Assembly (NCBI RefSeq): GCF_001956215.1
Contig: NZ_MRTQ01000011.1
Span: 1 to 64,000 of the forward strand
Direction: 5' to 3'
DNA: 64,000 nucleotides
Source: Paenibacillus sp. FSL R5-0490
GTDB taxonomy: Bacteria; Bacillota; Bacilli; Bacillales; Cytobacillaceae
The position numbers were made by a program, and so were the translations under genes. Shown here one piece after another: positions 47,005-55,614 of the stretch. Each line of letters opens with the position of its first letter. Positions within the stretch are counted from its first letter, which is position 1. The notes below the pieces were generated by a model. It was not told the DNA's origin. It saw nothing but the letters and a program-made list of their open reading frames with translations, and did no database searches.

Positions 47005-47994
47005 ATGAATACAACGATCAAAGATATAGCAAAGCTTGCCGGAGTTGCCAAGAGTACGGTTTCCAGGTATTTGAATGGCGGCCATGTAAGCGAACAGACA
47101 AAAGCCAAAATCAGAAAGGTGGTTGAGGAAACGAAGTATGAACCTAATTCGTTTGCGCAAAGCCTGAAGGCAAAGAAAACAAACTTTATTGGAGTAATTG
47201 CCCCAACGCTTGATTCTTATGTTACATCGACGGTGCTTATGGCCATTGATGAAGAGCTGAGAAAGCGGGATTACACCACCTTGATCATTAGCACAAGCAA
47301 GCATGTTGACCGTGAAATCGAAAGCCTGATCAGCTTGTCACGCCAAAAAGTGGATGGCATTATTCTGATTGCGACAGGGGTAACGGAAAAGCACATCGAG
47401 ACGATTAACTCCATACAAATTCCAGTTTTAATCGTCGCCCAGGAGGTCGGTCATGTCACCTGCATTATTAATGACGATTATCAGGCAGGGTTTAAAATGG
47501 GCCAGTATGTTGCACAAAAAGGGCATCGCGCTGTGGCATATATCGGAGTGGCGGAAAGTGATATAGCCGTAGGGCAGCGCCGGAAGCAGGGAATAATGGA
47601 GGGTTTAAAGTCTGCTGGAGTCTCTGATGTTAAAACCTTTGTGTCCCAGTTTGATTTGCAGGATGCAGCCAGAGTTACACAGGAAGTGCTCGAGGAGAGT
47701 TCGCTGACAGCCATTATTTGTGCTACTGACACAATTGCGTTTGGGGCGATGAAGACTATCACGAAACTGGGGAAAAAAGTGCCGAAGGATTTTTCAATCG
47801 CTGGGTTTGGCGGATACAATATCTCAGGAGTCATTCATCCTGCCCTAACGACCATTCGCTTTAAAAATGAAGAGACAGGTGTCATGGCTGCCGAAACGAT
47901 TATTAAATTGACTTATGGCGAAGAGGTCCCGAACTTGCAAGTCTCCGGTTTTGATTTTATTGAAGGTGAGAGCGTGAAAAGTGTAAAAAGCTGA
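47005..47994 (+). CDS. LacI-family transcriptional regulator of sucrose genes
   Basis: Repressor with a LacI helix-turn-helix at the N-terminus (TIKDIAKLAGVAKSTVSRYL, residues 3-22) and a periplasmic-binding-like sugar domain behind it. 329 residues. It lies upstream of and co-directional with the sucrose PTS operon, whose leader has three identical 12-bp palindromes, the natural binding sites. AAAGGTGA precedes the ATG. The inducer is probably sucrose-6-phosphate or fructose, by analogy with ScrR. Confidence 0.9.
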   Translation: MNTTIKDIAKLAGVAKSTVSRYLNGGHVSEQTKAKIRKVVEETKYEPNSFAQSLKAKKTNFIGVIAPTLDSYVTSTVLMAIDEELRKRDYTTLIISTSKHVDREIESLISLSRQKVDGIILIATGVTEKHIETINSIQIPVLIVAQEVGHVTCIINDDYQAGFKMGQYVAQKGHRAVAYIGVAESDIAVGQRRKQGIMEGLKSAGVSDVKTFVSQFDLQDAARVTQEVLEESSLTAIICATDTIAFGAMKTITKLGKKVPKDFSIAGFGGYNISGVIHPALTTIRFKNEETGVMAAETIIKLTYGEEVPNLQVSGFDFIEGESVKSVKS

Positions 47995-48005
47995 TAACGT
48001 TTTCA
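47992..48005 (+). promoter_or_regulatory. cre-like CcpA site
   Basis: TGATAACGTTTTCA matches the cre consensus TGWAANCGNTNWCA at all but one defined position. It overlaps the regulator's stop codon and lies just upstream of the PTS promoter -35, fitting catabolite control. Confidence 0.65.
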
Positions 48006-48013
48006 AAAATAGG

Positions 48014-48042
48014 TTGTTGAAAACTGAAAACTGTACTATAAT
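48014..48042 (+). promoter_or_regulatory. sigma-A promoter of the sucrose operon
   Basis: TTGTTG (48014-48019), 17-bp spacer, TATAAT (48037-48042). The first operator begins 9 bp after the -10, over the transcription start. Confidence 0.8.
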
Positions 48043-48051
48043 CAAATTAAT

Positions 48052-48063
48052 GGAACCGGTTCC
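48052..48063. promoter_or_regulatory. operator 1, GGAACCGGTTCC
   Basis: Perfect 12-bp palindrome of LacI/GalR type, just downstream of the -10. Confidence 0.88.
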
Positions 48064-48117
48064 CGCGCGACGAATCCATATAAGGGTTAAGAGGCGGGTT
48101 GTTTTTTGAACTGAAAA

Positions 48118-48129
48118 GGAACCGGTTCC
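48118..48129. promoter_or_regulatory. operator 2, GGAACCGGTTCC
   Basis: Identical palindrome, 66 bp centre-to-centre from operator 1. Confidence 0.88.
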
Positions 48130-48172
48130 AAAGAGACAATAAACAAACATGACTATTTTTTTATCCAGAAAT

Positions 48173-48184
48173 GGAACCGGTTCC
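48173..48184. promoter_or_regulatory. operator 3, GGAACCGGTTCC
   Basis: Identical palindrome, 55 bp from operator 2 and 31 bp before the PTS start codon. Three sites suggest looping or a transcription roadblock. Confidence 0.88.
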
Positions 48185-48214
48185 GTTTCTGAATAAAGGG
48201 GAGGAAATAGACAA

Positions 48215-49645
48215 ATGGCAAACATAAAATCCAAATACCTGCCTACAGTCCAAGAATTACTAAAGTTAATTGGAGGGAAGGAAAACCTTCAAGGTGCAGC
48301 CCACTGTGCCACAAGGCTGCGGCTGGTTCTGAAAGATAATTCACTGGCAGACACGAAGGCGATTGGAGAGCTCGATTTTGTGAAAGGTTCGTTCGTAGCT
48401 GGAGATCAGCTGCAGATTATCTTTGGGGCAGGTACAGTTAATGATGTGTATGCTGTCTTCACAGAAGAAGCAGGCATCTCAGGAATGTCACTTGGTGACG
48501 TAAAAGAGCAATCTGCCCAGAAACAGAATGCTTTCCAAAAAGGGATTAAGGCTTTATCCGATGTGTTTGTTGAAATTATTCCAGGCTTATTGGCTGCTGC
48601 ACTTTTGATGGGGGTTACAGGACTTCTCAGTCAGGAAGGGATTTTCGGTGAACAGCCGGTGGTTGAAATGTATCCGGCCATTGCTGGCTTTAATCGCTTT
48701 ATCAGTATCATGTCAACCGGTATCTTTACGATTCTGCCATTGCTTGTTGTGTATTCAGCAACAAAGCGTTTTGGCGGCAACCCGGTTCTAGGGTTAGTGC
48801 TTGGTGCGATTATGCTTCACCCCGATCTTGCAAACGCTTATTTAGTTGGAAACGGAACGGTCGAGCCGGAAGTCATCAGTTTATTCGGCTTAAAGATTTC
48901 ACTTGTTGCCTTCCAGGGCGGGATTATCATTGCATTGTTAATGGGACTTGTTGTGGCTAAGCTTGACCAATTTTTCAGCAGAAAAGTGCCGGATATTATC
49001 AAGCTTTTCCTTGCGCCTTTTCTAACGATTGTCGTTTCTGGTTTTCTATTATTCTCGGCTATTGGCCCATTTGGCCGTCTCTTATCCGATGGCATTACCG
49101 CGGGTCTGATGTGGAGTGTCGATAACTTAGGCATTGTCGGGTTCATGCTGTTTGCCGGAATCCAGCAGGTGATTGTTATTACCGGCCTTCATCACGTCAT
49201 TGGAGCAGTTGAAGCACAGCTGATTGCTGACACAGGATCGAACTTTATTATGCCGCTGATGTCGGTTGCTTTAATGGGACAGGGTGGAGCAGTGCTTGGG
49301 TATACTTTGGCTCTATGGAAAAATGATAAAGCCAAACAGATTGGCATTTCAGCGTTTGGTTCGACATTGTTCGGAATCTCTGAGCCTGCACTGTTTGGGG
49401 TTAACGTGAAATATAGATTTCCGCTCGTTATGGGCTGTATTGGCGGTGCCATCGGAGGAGCGTATGTATATATGACAGGAATCAAGGCATTAGGCTTTGG
49501 TGCGACTGCACTGCCTGGTTTCGCGATTGTGGCGGCACAAGGAAACGGACATATCAACTATATTATCGCCAATGTGCTTGCACTGGCGGTAGGAGCGATT
49601 TTGACGGTTGTGTACTTTAAAGTGAAAAAACCAAACTTAGATTAA
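48215..49645 (+). CDS. sacP: sucrose-type PTS transporter subunit IIBC
   Basis: Imports and phosphorylates sucrose to sucrose-6-phosphate. The IIB domain is N-terminal, with phospho-acceptor C31 in HCATRLRL; the IIC domain (about 105-470) has about ten membrane segments and family stretches such as FGISEPALFGVNVKYRFP and GLHHVIGAVE. No IIA domain is fused (476 residues), so IIA-Glc must be supplied elsewhere, as for SacP of B. subtilis. GGGGAGG precedes the ATG. First gene of the operon. Confidence 0.92.
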   Translation: MANIKSKYLPTVQELLKLIGGKENLQGAAHCATRLRLVLKDNSLADTKAIGELDFVKGSFVAGDQLQIIFGAGTVNDVYAVFTEEAGISGMSLGDVKEQSAQKQNAFQKGIKALSDVFVEIIPGLLAAALLMGVTGLLSQEGIFGEQPVVEMYPAIAGFNRFISIMSTGIFTILPLLVVYSATKRFGGNPVLGLVLGAIMLHPDLANAYLVGNGTVEPEVISLFGLKISLVAFQGGIIIALLMGLVVAKLDQFFSRKVPDIIKLFLAPFLTIVVSGFLLFSAIGPFGRLLSDGITAGLMWSVDNLGIVGFMLFAGIQQVIVITGLHHVIGAVEAQLIADTGSNFIMPLMSVALMGQGGAVLGYTLALWKNDKAKQIGISAFGSTLFGISEPALFGVNVKYRFPLVMGCIGGAIGGAYVYMTGIKALGFGATALPGFAIVAAQGNGHINYIIANVLALAVGAILTVVYFKVKKPNLD

Positions 49646-49700
49646 TAGAATTGGAGGGAGAAATTCCTCTCTTCTCTATTTTTACAGGAGAGGACTTAGT

Positions 49701-51191
49701 ATGGAGAGATATACAGAAGAGAAGTATAGATCGTTATATGACGCAAAAGAGAATGAACTGGAGAGGCTCCGGGAAAAATCCGCAGAATCCGTATGGAAGC
49801 CGGCCTACCATATCCACCCGCAGTACGGTTTAATTAATGACCCTAATGGGCTTGCCTATTACAACGGTGAATTCCACGTGTTTTATCAGTGGTACCCGTT
49901 CGGTGCTATGCACGGCATGAAGCATTGGGCCCATGTAAAATCAGCGGACCTTGTGAACTGGGAGCGTCTCCCGGCTGCACTGGTTCCGGTGGAGGATTAT
50001 GAGTCCCATGGTGCCTATTCCGGAGCTTCCCTTGAGGTGGACGGAATGCTCTATTTGTATTACACAGGCAATATCAAATACAGTGCAGAGGAAAGATCGG
50101 CGAATCAGTGCCTGGCAATCATGGATCAGGAAGGGAAGATTCAAAAATATGAAAACAACCCGATTATTGAAGGGGTTCCGCAGGGCTATACCGGGCATGT
50201 CCGCGATCCAAAGGTGTTTGAAAAGAACGGTCGCTACTATATGCTGCTTGGTGCACAGTGTGAAAACCTGACTGGTGCCATCATTGTCTATGAATCTGAA
50301 AATGCCATTGATTGGTCATTTAAAGGGGAGCTGAATCTGCAGATTGTTTTTCCTGATTCGGTGTATATGCTGGAGTGTCCGGATTATTTCGAGCTCGACG
50401 GCAAAGATGTGCTGATTTTCTCACCTCAAGGGTTAAAGCCTGAAGGGTATGATTACCATAATCTGTATAATGTCATGTATGCAGTGGGCCATTTGGATAT
50501 AGAAGCTCTTTCATTTGAGCCTGAGCATTTCCAGGAGCTTGAAAAAGGATTTGATTTTTACGCTCCGCAAACTTTTGCCGGCAAACATAATGAGCGCCTG
50601 TTATTTTCATGGGCCGGAATGGGTGAAATCGATTATCCGAGTGATAAGGAAGACTGGGCGCATTGCCTGTCAATTCCGCGTGAGCTGTGTCTTGTCGATG
50701 GGAAGCTTGCTCAAAGACCGGCAGATATGCTGAAGCAGCTTCGCGTAAAGTCGGAAACGAGCAGCGTGACCATTGAGTCGGGAAGCCTGATAATTGATGA
50801 AGGAATCGGGCAGCACGAGCTCGAATTTAATTTTGATACACTAGATGCTGATGTATTTGGGATTGAGCTTTTTGCTTCTGAAAAAGAGGGTTTAGTGCTT
50901 GAGTTTGACCGCAGCTCACAAGCTGTGAGTCTGAACCGGGAAAAATTTGCATCCTCATTTGGCGGGGAATACGGTTTTGTAAGGAGCTCAGAACTGAAAA
51001 TCGATTCTTCTGTAAGAGTTCAAGTATTTGTTGACCACAGTATTGCTGAGATTTTTATCAATGATGGGGAAGCAGTGTTCACGGCAAGAGTCTTTCCTGG
51101 AAAAGGGTCTAACGGAATCAGATTGTTCAGCGACAAAAAAATCAGCTGCACTTATACGAAGCATGAGTTAAAGCAAGGCATTACACGTTAA
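49701..51191 (+). CDS. sacA: sucrose-6-phosphate hydrolase (GH32)
   Basis: Splits sucrose-6-phosphate into glucose-6-phosphate and fructose. The GH32 residues are visible: nucleophile D47 in NDPNG, transition-state D169 in RDP and acid/base E225 in ECPD. A five-bladed propeller (about 35-340) is followed by the C-terminal beta-sandwich. 496 residues, no signal peptide, so intracellular. AGGAGAGG precedes the ATG. It follows the PTS gene by 55 bp and fructokinase follows after 10 bp. Confidence 0.94.
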   Translation: MERYTEEKYRSLYDAKENELERLREKSAESVWKPAYHIHPQYGLINDPNGLAYYNGEFHVFYQWYPFGAMHGMKHWAHVKSADLVNWERLPAALVPVEDYESHGAYSGASLEVDGMLYLYYTGNIKYSAEERSANQCLAIMDQEGKIQKYENNPIIEGVPQGYTGHVRDPKVFEKNGRYYMLLGAQCENLTGAIIVYESENAIDWSFKGELNLQIVFPDSVYMLECPDYFELDGKDVLIFSPQGLKPEGYDYHNLYNVMYAVGHLDIEALSFEPEHFQELEKGFDFYAPQTFAGKHNERLLFSWAGMGEIDYPSDKEDWAHCLSIPRELCLVDGKLAQRPADMLKQLRVKSETSSVTIESGSLIIDEGIGQHELEFNFDTLDADVFGIELFASEKEGLVLEFDRSSQAVSLNREKFASSFGGEYGFVRSSELKIDSSVRVQVFVDHSIAEIFINDGEAVFTARVFPGKGSNGIRLFSDKKISCTYTKHELKQGITR

Positions 51192-51201
51192 GGGTGAGAA
51201 C

Positions 51202-52179
51202 ATGACGAAATTATACTCGATTGGTGAAGTATTAATAGATTTTATCCCGCTCGAGAAGGGGGCTGCATTAAAGGATGTCACTGCTTTTGAGCGGGCCCCG
51301 GGCGGTGCGCCGGCTAATGTTGCTGCGGCTGTGGCAAAGTTTGGACACAATGCATCGATGATTACAAAGCTCGGTTATGATGCATTTGGCGATTTTCTGA
51401 TTGAACAGCTTCAAAACGCTGGGGTGGAGACAGACAAGATTCTCCGCACCAGCGAAGCGAACACAGGACTTGCGTTTGTTTCTCTGAAAGAAAACGGTGA
51501 GCGGGATTTTTCTTTCTACCGGAAACCCTCTGCAGATTTGCTGTTTGAAGAATCGGAGCTGCAGGAAGAGTGGTTTGGTGAAGGGGATATCCTGCACTTC
51601 TGCTCGGTGGACCTGGTCAATAGCCCAATGAAAATAGCCCATAAGAGAGCTGTGGAAGTAATGAAGAAAAAGGGCGGTCTTGTCAGTTTTGATCCGAATG
51701 TCAGACTGCCGTTATGGGAGAATCCAGAGGATTGCCGGGCTGCCATTCTTGAATTTGTGCCCCATGCTCATATTTTGAAGGTTTCGGATGAAGAACTGGA
51801 ATTCATCACCGGAATCAGTGATGAGGATGAAGCGATTGCTTCACTCTTCAAGGGAGATGTTCAGGCTGTGGTCTATACAAAGGGCGCTGATGGAGCCGAA
51901 TTATATACACAAGCTGATAAATGGGACTCTTCTGGATTCACAGTAGATGCCCAGGATACCACTGGTGCAGGAGATGCATTTATTGGCGGATTTTTATTCA
52001 AGCTTCTGGAAGCTAGTGCAAACCCTGAAAATGTGTTAAGTATATTAAGAGAAAAGCATGCAGACTTTTTGCTGTTTGCTAATGCAAGCGGGGCCTTAAC
52101 CGCTGCAGGCAAGGGGGCTATACCGGCACTGCCTGTTAAGGAAAAGGTGCTGGCTCTTATAAAAGAACAGGAAAGATGA
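51202..52179 (+). CDS. PfkB-family fructokinase
   Basis: Phosphorylates the fructose released by SacA to fructose-6-phosphate. PfkB signatures: GGAPANVAAAVAKFG at the N-terminus (substrate/nucleotide region) and DTTGAGDAFIGGF with catalytic base D258. 325 residues. AAGGGTGAG precedes the ATG. Last gene of the sucrose operon. ScrK-type assignment rests on context; the fold also fits other sugar kinases. Confidence 0.9.
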   Translation: MTKLYSIGEVLIDFIPLEKGAALKDVTAFERAPGGAPANVAAAVAKFGHNASMITKLGYDAFGDFLIEQLQNAGVETDKILRTSEANTGLAFVSLKENGERDFSFYRKPSADLLFEESELQEEWFGEGDILHFCSVDLVNSPMKIAHKRAVEVMKKKGGLVSFDPNVRLPLWENPEDCRAAILEFVPHAHILKVSDEELEFITGISDEDEAIASLFKGDVQAVVYTKGADGAELYTQADKWDSSGFTVDAQDTTGAGDAFIGGFLFKLLEASANPENVLSILREKHADFLLFANASGALTAAGKGAIPALPVKEKVLALIKEQER

Positions 52180-52212
52180 CACCCCATGTTGATATTAAAA
52201 GAAGATGCAATG

Positions 52213-52249
52213 AAGCATAATTTCCGTATGAGGAGATTATGCTTTTTTG
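52213..52249 (+). terminator. terminator of the sucrose operon
   Basis: Stem AAGCATAAT (52213-52221) / ATTATGCTT (52236-52244) followed by TTTT. Confidence 0.85.
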
Positions 52250-52390
52250 ATTATGAAAGTAAAGCATTTCTAAGCAGAAGGAAACATCCATTCATGCTGT
52301 CACAAAATGTTCGAAATTAGAGGAAAATTTGTTTTCTTTTATATCTGTTTTTTTTTAGAAAGGTTGAAAAGAGTGTTTCAAGAAGGTGTT

Positions 52391-52406
52391 TGTGACATAA
52401 ATCACA
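52391..52406. promoter_or_regulatory. Fnr/Crp-type operator
   Basis: TGTGACATAAATCACA: perfect TGTGA-N6-TCACA, the consensus of Bacillus Fnr (and Crp-like proteins). It lies about 190 bp upstream of the DndB-like operon and 150 bp after the sucrose terminator, suggesting oxygen-dependent control. Confidence 0.7.
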
Positions 52407-52597
52407 AATAAAAGTCTCACGCTAGGTTCGAAAATTTAGCTGCATATTTTATCTTGTCTTTCCGCTTCCGTCAATAGTATGAAAGCAGGCTGACTTATTA
52501 AAATCAGGCCTTAGAAAGAACGGAGCGAGTGTGATGGTGAAAAATGAATTTACAATAATCAGACAACATGCCTATAATAAATCTCGGGGTGAGAAAT

Positions 52598-53692
52598 ATG
52601 ACAGATATTGGCGTATTAACCAGAATTATGGGATCAGCTTACAATCAATTCGGTAAAAAAGTACTGGCTACTCAGCTGCGGTATGCGACTTTGGAAGCTG
52701 TTTTTGAAGTGGATGAGGAAGTTCAGAGAAAGCTGGATCCAAAAAGGCGGGTGGAGATTAGAGAGTTTATCATCCAATCGCTTGAAGAAGGCAGGGATTT
52801 TTACTTTTCCCCATTTGTGTTTTCGGCCAGAGGCGCGATTCGCCAAACGGAGGATGGATGGGAACTGACTCCCGGAAGCAAGCTTTACATCATTGATGGA
52901 CAGCACAGAAGCGCGAGTTTTTCATCCGCCATAAGCCATCTTAAATCCAGAAAAGAATCAGCGGAAGAAACAGGCAGGCTGGATGAAGCAATCAAACTGC
53001 AGACCTATATTGAAAGATTGAAAGAATATCCAGTTGCCATGCAGGTATTCCTGGATTTGACAGCCTCTGAGGAGAAACAGCTTTTCACAGACATAAATAC
53101 TGAAAGAAGAGAAGCTCACATCGGGCAGATCATGCTTTATGATCAGCGTGACCCATATACTGAGCTGACGAGAACTGTTGCAGCGAAGCTTCAGTCAATC
53201 TTTGAAATAGAACAAAGCCTTTCCAGAATTTCCATTCACAACTCCGCACTTACATCATTAGCCACCATGAAGAGATGCATCATTGCCTTGTTTGAAGGTA
53301 TTTTGACTGTAAAAAAAGGTCCCCCATATTACAGATGCAATCCGAAGGAAGCAGAAGAGATTGCAGTCGAATTTTTTCAAGTATGGCAGCAGATTTTCCC
53401 GAAGAGAAGCGCTAACAGATTTAAATTTGTTAGCGGTTACTCCGGTGTGCAAATTGCTCTTGCTTATTGTGCCAACCAGCTGACCAGGACTCATAACTTA
53501 TCCTGCAAAGAAGCTATACACGAACTCAAACACTTAAAATTCGAGTGCAGCTGGAAGCACGATGATCCGATGTTCCGGCATTTGTTTGACCCGGTGTCTT
53601 CCAAAATTAAAGGCCATTCTGCCACGAGAAAAATCCAGCAGACCTCATTGGAATTCAAAAAGAAAATCGAACAGGGAGGGCTGAAGCCGTGA
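52598..53692 (+). CDS. DndB-like DGQHR-domain protein, first of pair
   Basis: Homologue of DndB, the regulator of DNA phosphorothioation operons, with a ParB/Srx-like DGQHR core: D100-G-Q-H-R104 (YIIDGQHRSAS) and the downstream EKQLFTDINTERREA motif. Start ATG 52598 follows GGGGTGAG; the upstream ATG 52568 has no ribosome site. 364 residues, close to DndB length. No dndA, C, D or E gene is present in the window, so this is an orphan. It overlaps the next, related gene by 4 nt (GTGA). Regulation of a distant dnd operon or an independent role are both possible. Confidence 0.82.
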   Translation: MTDIGVLTRIMGSAYNQFGKKVLATQLRYATLEAVFEVDEEVQRKLDPKRRVEIREFIIQSLEEGRDFYFSPFVFSARGAIRQTEDGWELTPGSKLYIIDGQHRSASFSSAISHLKSRKESAEETGRLDEAIKLQTYIERLKEYPVAMQVFLDLTASEEKQLFTDINTERREAHIGQIMLYDQRDPYTELTRTVAAKLQSIFEIEQSLSRISIHNSALTSLATMKRCIIALFEGILTVKKGPPYYRCNPKEAEEIAVEFFQVWQQIFPKRSANRFKFVSGYSGVQIALAYCANQLTRTHNLSCKEAIHELKHLKFECSWKHDDPMFRHLFDPVSSKIKGHSATRKIQQTSLEFKKKIEQGGLKP

Positions 53693-54723
53693 TTGTACAT
53701 GACATTTTTACTAAGCGGCAGACATTTATAGCGCTGCCTGTTTCCGAACTGGTCAATATGCATAAAGAAGAAAGGCTTATTCTGAGAGACACGAATCAGC
53801 TTCAGGTCAGGCGGATTAAAAAGTATATCTTCTCGAATGCTGCAGGGGGAGAAATATATCTGCCGCCGCTGGTTGCCGCAGCAGAAGAGGGGATGCTGGA
53901 TGGACAAACTCCAGGCAGATTAAAAATAGTAGATGGATCACACCGGCTGAAAGCCCTGCTTCAGCTCGAGGATCAAATTTTCATGAGCATGAAAAGTGAG
54001 AAGGATGAAGAAATCCGGAATGCTTATCATCTTCAATATCTGCTGGAGAAGACAGAGATCTCCATTCAGGTCCTTGAAGGACTTTCCAAAGATGAGGAAA
54101 ACCAGCTTTTTATTGATTTAAACACAAAAGGGAAACAGGTGGCATTGTCCAAGCGAATCGCCTATGATTCGAGAGACCGTTTAAACGGGATGACGAACCG
54201 GATTCTCCAATCCAATGCCAAGCTGATAGAAGCAGGTGTGGAAACCGAAAAAAGAGCCATTATTCGGCCAGCTAATAAAAAATTTCTCTCACTTTCCCAG
54301 CTGCGCTTGCTTGTGGCCACTTTTCTGGCAGGCAAGCTGTTAAACAGATCGGATGAATGGAAGGAGAATGCCGGGGGAGAGGATGAAGCTTATATGGATG
54401 TCGTAAATTCCTGGTTTGATAAACTTTTCTCCTTAGAATCTCCTAAAAGAATCGGAAACTATCACGAAACCATGCTGGCGAGCTTTCCGCTTATTCAGGC
54501 CATATCCTTATACGCTATGAAAGACTGGGGATATCAATCACTGTCAGTCAAAAAACAAAGTCTGAGTGAACGAATGGATAGCCTAAAAGAAGTGAACTGG
54601 AGAAGCACGAATCCGGAGTGGAGAAGATTTGACGGAAATGCAAGAGGAGAATTCTTTTACCTTGATAAAAGCAAGAAAAATATAGAGGCGATTGCCAATT
54701 GGCTGGAGACGCAAAGGAGGTGA
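53689..54723 (+). CDS. DndB-like DGQHR-domain protein, second of pair
   Basis: Paralogue of the preceding protein with D82-G-S-H-R86 (glutamine replaced by serine in the signature) and EENQLFIDLNTKGKQVALSKRI. GTG start overlaps the upstream stop by 4 nt, so the products are probably made in a fixed ratio and may form a hetero-complex. 344 residues. Followed by two hairpins. The altered signature suggests specialisation between the two subunits. Confidence 0.8.
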   Translation: MIVHDIFTKRQTFIALPVSELVNMHKEERLILRDTNQLQVRRIKKYIFSNAAGGEIYLPPLVAAAEEGMLDGQTPGRLKIVDGSHRLKALLQLEDQIFMSMKSEKDEEIRNAYHLQYLLEKTEISIQVLEGLSKDEENQLFIDLNTKGKQVALSKRIAYDSRDRLNGMTNRILQSNAKLIEAGVETEKRAIIRPANKKFLSLSQLRLLVATFLAGKLLNRSDEWKENAGGEDEAYMDVVNSWFDKLFSLESPKRIGNYHETMLASFPLIQAISLYAMKDWGYQSLSVKKQSLSERMDSLKEVNWRSTNPEWRRFDGNARGEFFYLDKSKKNIEAIANWLETQRR

Positions 54724-54740
54724 GCATGATGTAACAGCAT

Positions 54741-54827
54741 AAAAAAACCCTCAGGCGAGTCCGGGAAGACGATAGCCTGAGAGTCTAGTTGAGATGGAGT
54801 ATACCAGCTCATAAGTTAGTATACTCC
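54741..54827. promoter_or_regulatory. two adjacent hairpins between the DndB-like pair and the ComK-like gene
   Basis: Hairpin 1: CTCAGGC (54750-54756) / GCCTGAG (54775-54781), with an A-run at 54741-54747 that makes it a terminator on the minus strand. Hairpin 2: GGAGTATAC (54796-54804) / GTATACTCC (54819-54827), perfect 9-bp arms. Neither has a plus-strand T-run. They may be regulatory RNA structure or protein-binding palindromes. Confidence 0.65.
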
Positions 54828-54877
54828 TTAATTTACATTTTTTAAATAGTGAAATATAAGGGAGGATATTAATTACA

Positions 54878-55441
54878 ATGAATGCATTACTAATACGGGA
54901 GTATATCATCATACCGGAAACGAAATCAATTAGGGCCCATTATAACGAAGAAGGCGAATGCTGCAGTTTGGTTTTGGAAGGGAATTATACGTTTATGGTA
55001 AAGAAGAGGCCGATTGAGATCATAGATGAAAGCATAAACTATTATGGCTTTGATCTGAATGGTGCATCGAGCGGTTCGAAAACTATACTTGGACCCTGCA
55101 GAGCTGCACCAGTAAGAATTCCGGGTGGAATGGACATGTATTGGTTTCCTCATACATCGCCTGGGCACGATGAGTGTGTGTGGTTTGCGCTTCATCATGT
55201 AGATGCCATCATGCCTGAGAGCCATGATACCTCAAACGTTTATGTGAGCGGCGGGCATTGTTTTAAACTGAACGCTGCTGAAAAAGATGTTTCTATGCGA
55301 TATGACCGGACAGAGAAGCTTGCATCAAGAATATCCAAGCGCAAGGTAAATAACTTCAGCTTTGTTATGGAAAGAACCACCGATACATACTCGGTTAAAA
55401 AAGGGAAGCGCAACTATATCATTGAAAGGAAGAAAAAGTAG
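54878..55441 (+). CDS. ComK-family competence regulator homologue
   Basis: Resembles B. subtilis ComK, the master activator of genetic competence, at similar length (187 versus 192 residues). Matching stretches include KKRPIEIIDESINYYG (ComK: MKPLQIVDRSCRFFG), an N-terminal E-E-x-G-x-x-C-S element and WFPHTSPGHDECVWFALHHV (ComK: LFPTLSSTRPQCGWISHVHV). The C-terminal ~25 residues are shorter and more basic. GGGAGG precedes the ATG. Some Bacilli carry two comK genes; I cannot tell whether this is the functional one. Whether it regulates uptake genes is inference. Confidence 0.78.
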   Translation: MNALLIREYIIIPETKSIRAHYNEEGECCSLVLEGNYTFMVKKRPIEIIDESINYYGFDLNGASSGSKTILGPCRAAPVRIPGGMDMYWFPHTSPGHDECVWFALHHVDAIMPESHDTSNVYVSGGHCFKLNAAEKDVSMRYDRTEKLASRISKRKVNNFSFVMERTTDTYSVKKGKRNYIIERKKK

Positions 55442-55576
55442 CATCAGAGAGCGTCTTTTGTCAGCTTAGGAGTGCGTGTCCAGCATAGCAGTAATGGGGA
55501 TAGGCACTTTCTAATACGGTAGATTGAAAAGCTAATAATATCCATGCTAAGTTCTCTTAGATGTTGTCTAATTCGA

Positions 55577-55599
55577 CATAGTTCCTGATATAATGATTA
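55577..55599 (+). promoter_or_regulatory. extended -10 promoter before the coiled-coil gene
   Basis: TGATATAAT (TGn plus TATAAT near 55590-55595) about 20 bp upstream of the start region; the -35 (TTGTCT) is spaced about 19 bp away. Confidence 0.55.
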
Positions 55600-55614
55600 G
55601 AGAAGGAGGTGAGA

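Larger units (their letters stand above)
52180..52597. other. 418-bp intergenic region before the DndB-like pair
   Basis: Contains the terminator at 52213-52249 and the Fnr-type box at 52391-52406. A possible leader frame opens at ATG 52534 with CGGAGCG upstream and overlaps the DndB-like start out of frame; I consider it unproven. Confidence 0.5.

Noticed and set aside
47845..48234. 129-residue minus-strand frame over the sucrose operators
   Set aside because: It overlaps the LacI-family gene end, the promoter and three operators; composition is typical of an antisense shadow.
52598..54723. Complete dnd phosphorothioation operon
   Set aside because: Only DndB-like genes are present; no cysteine desulfurase, DndC, DndD or DndE homologue is in the window.
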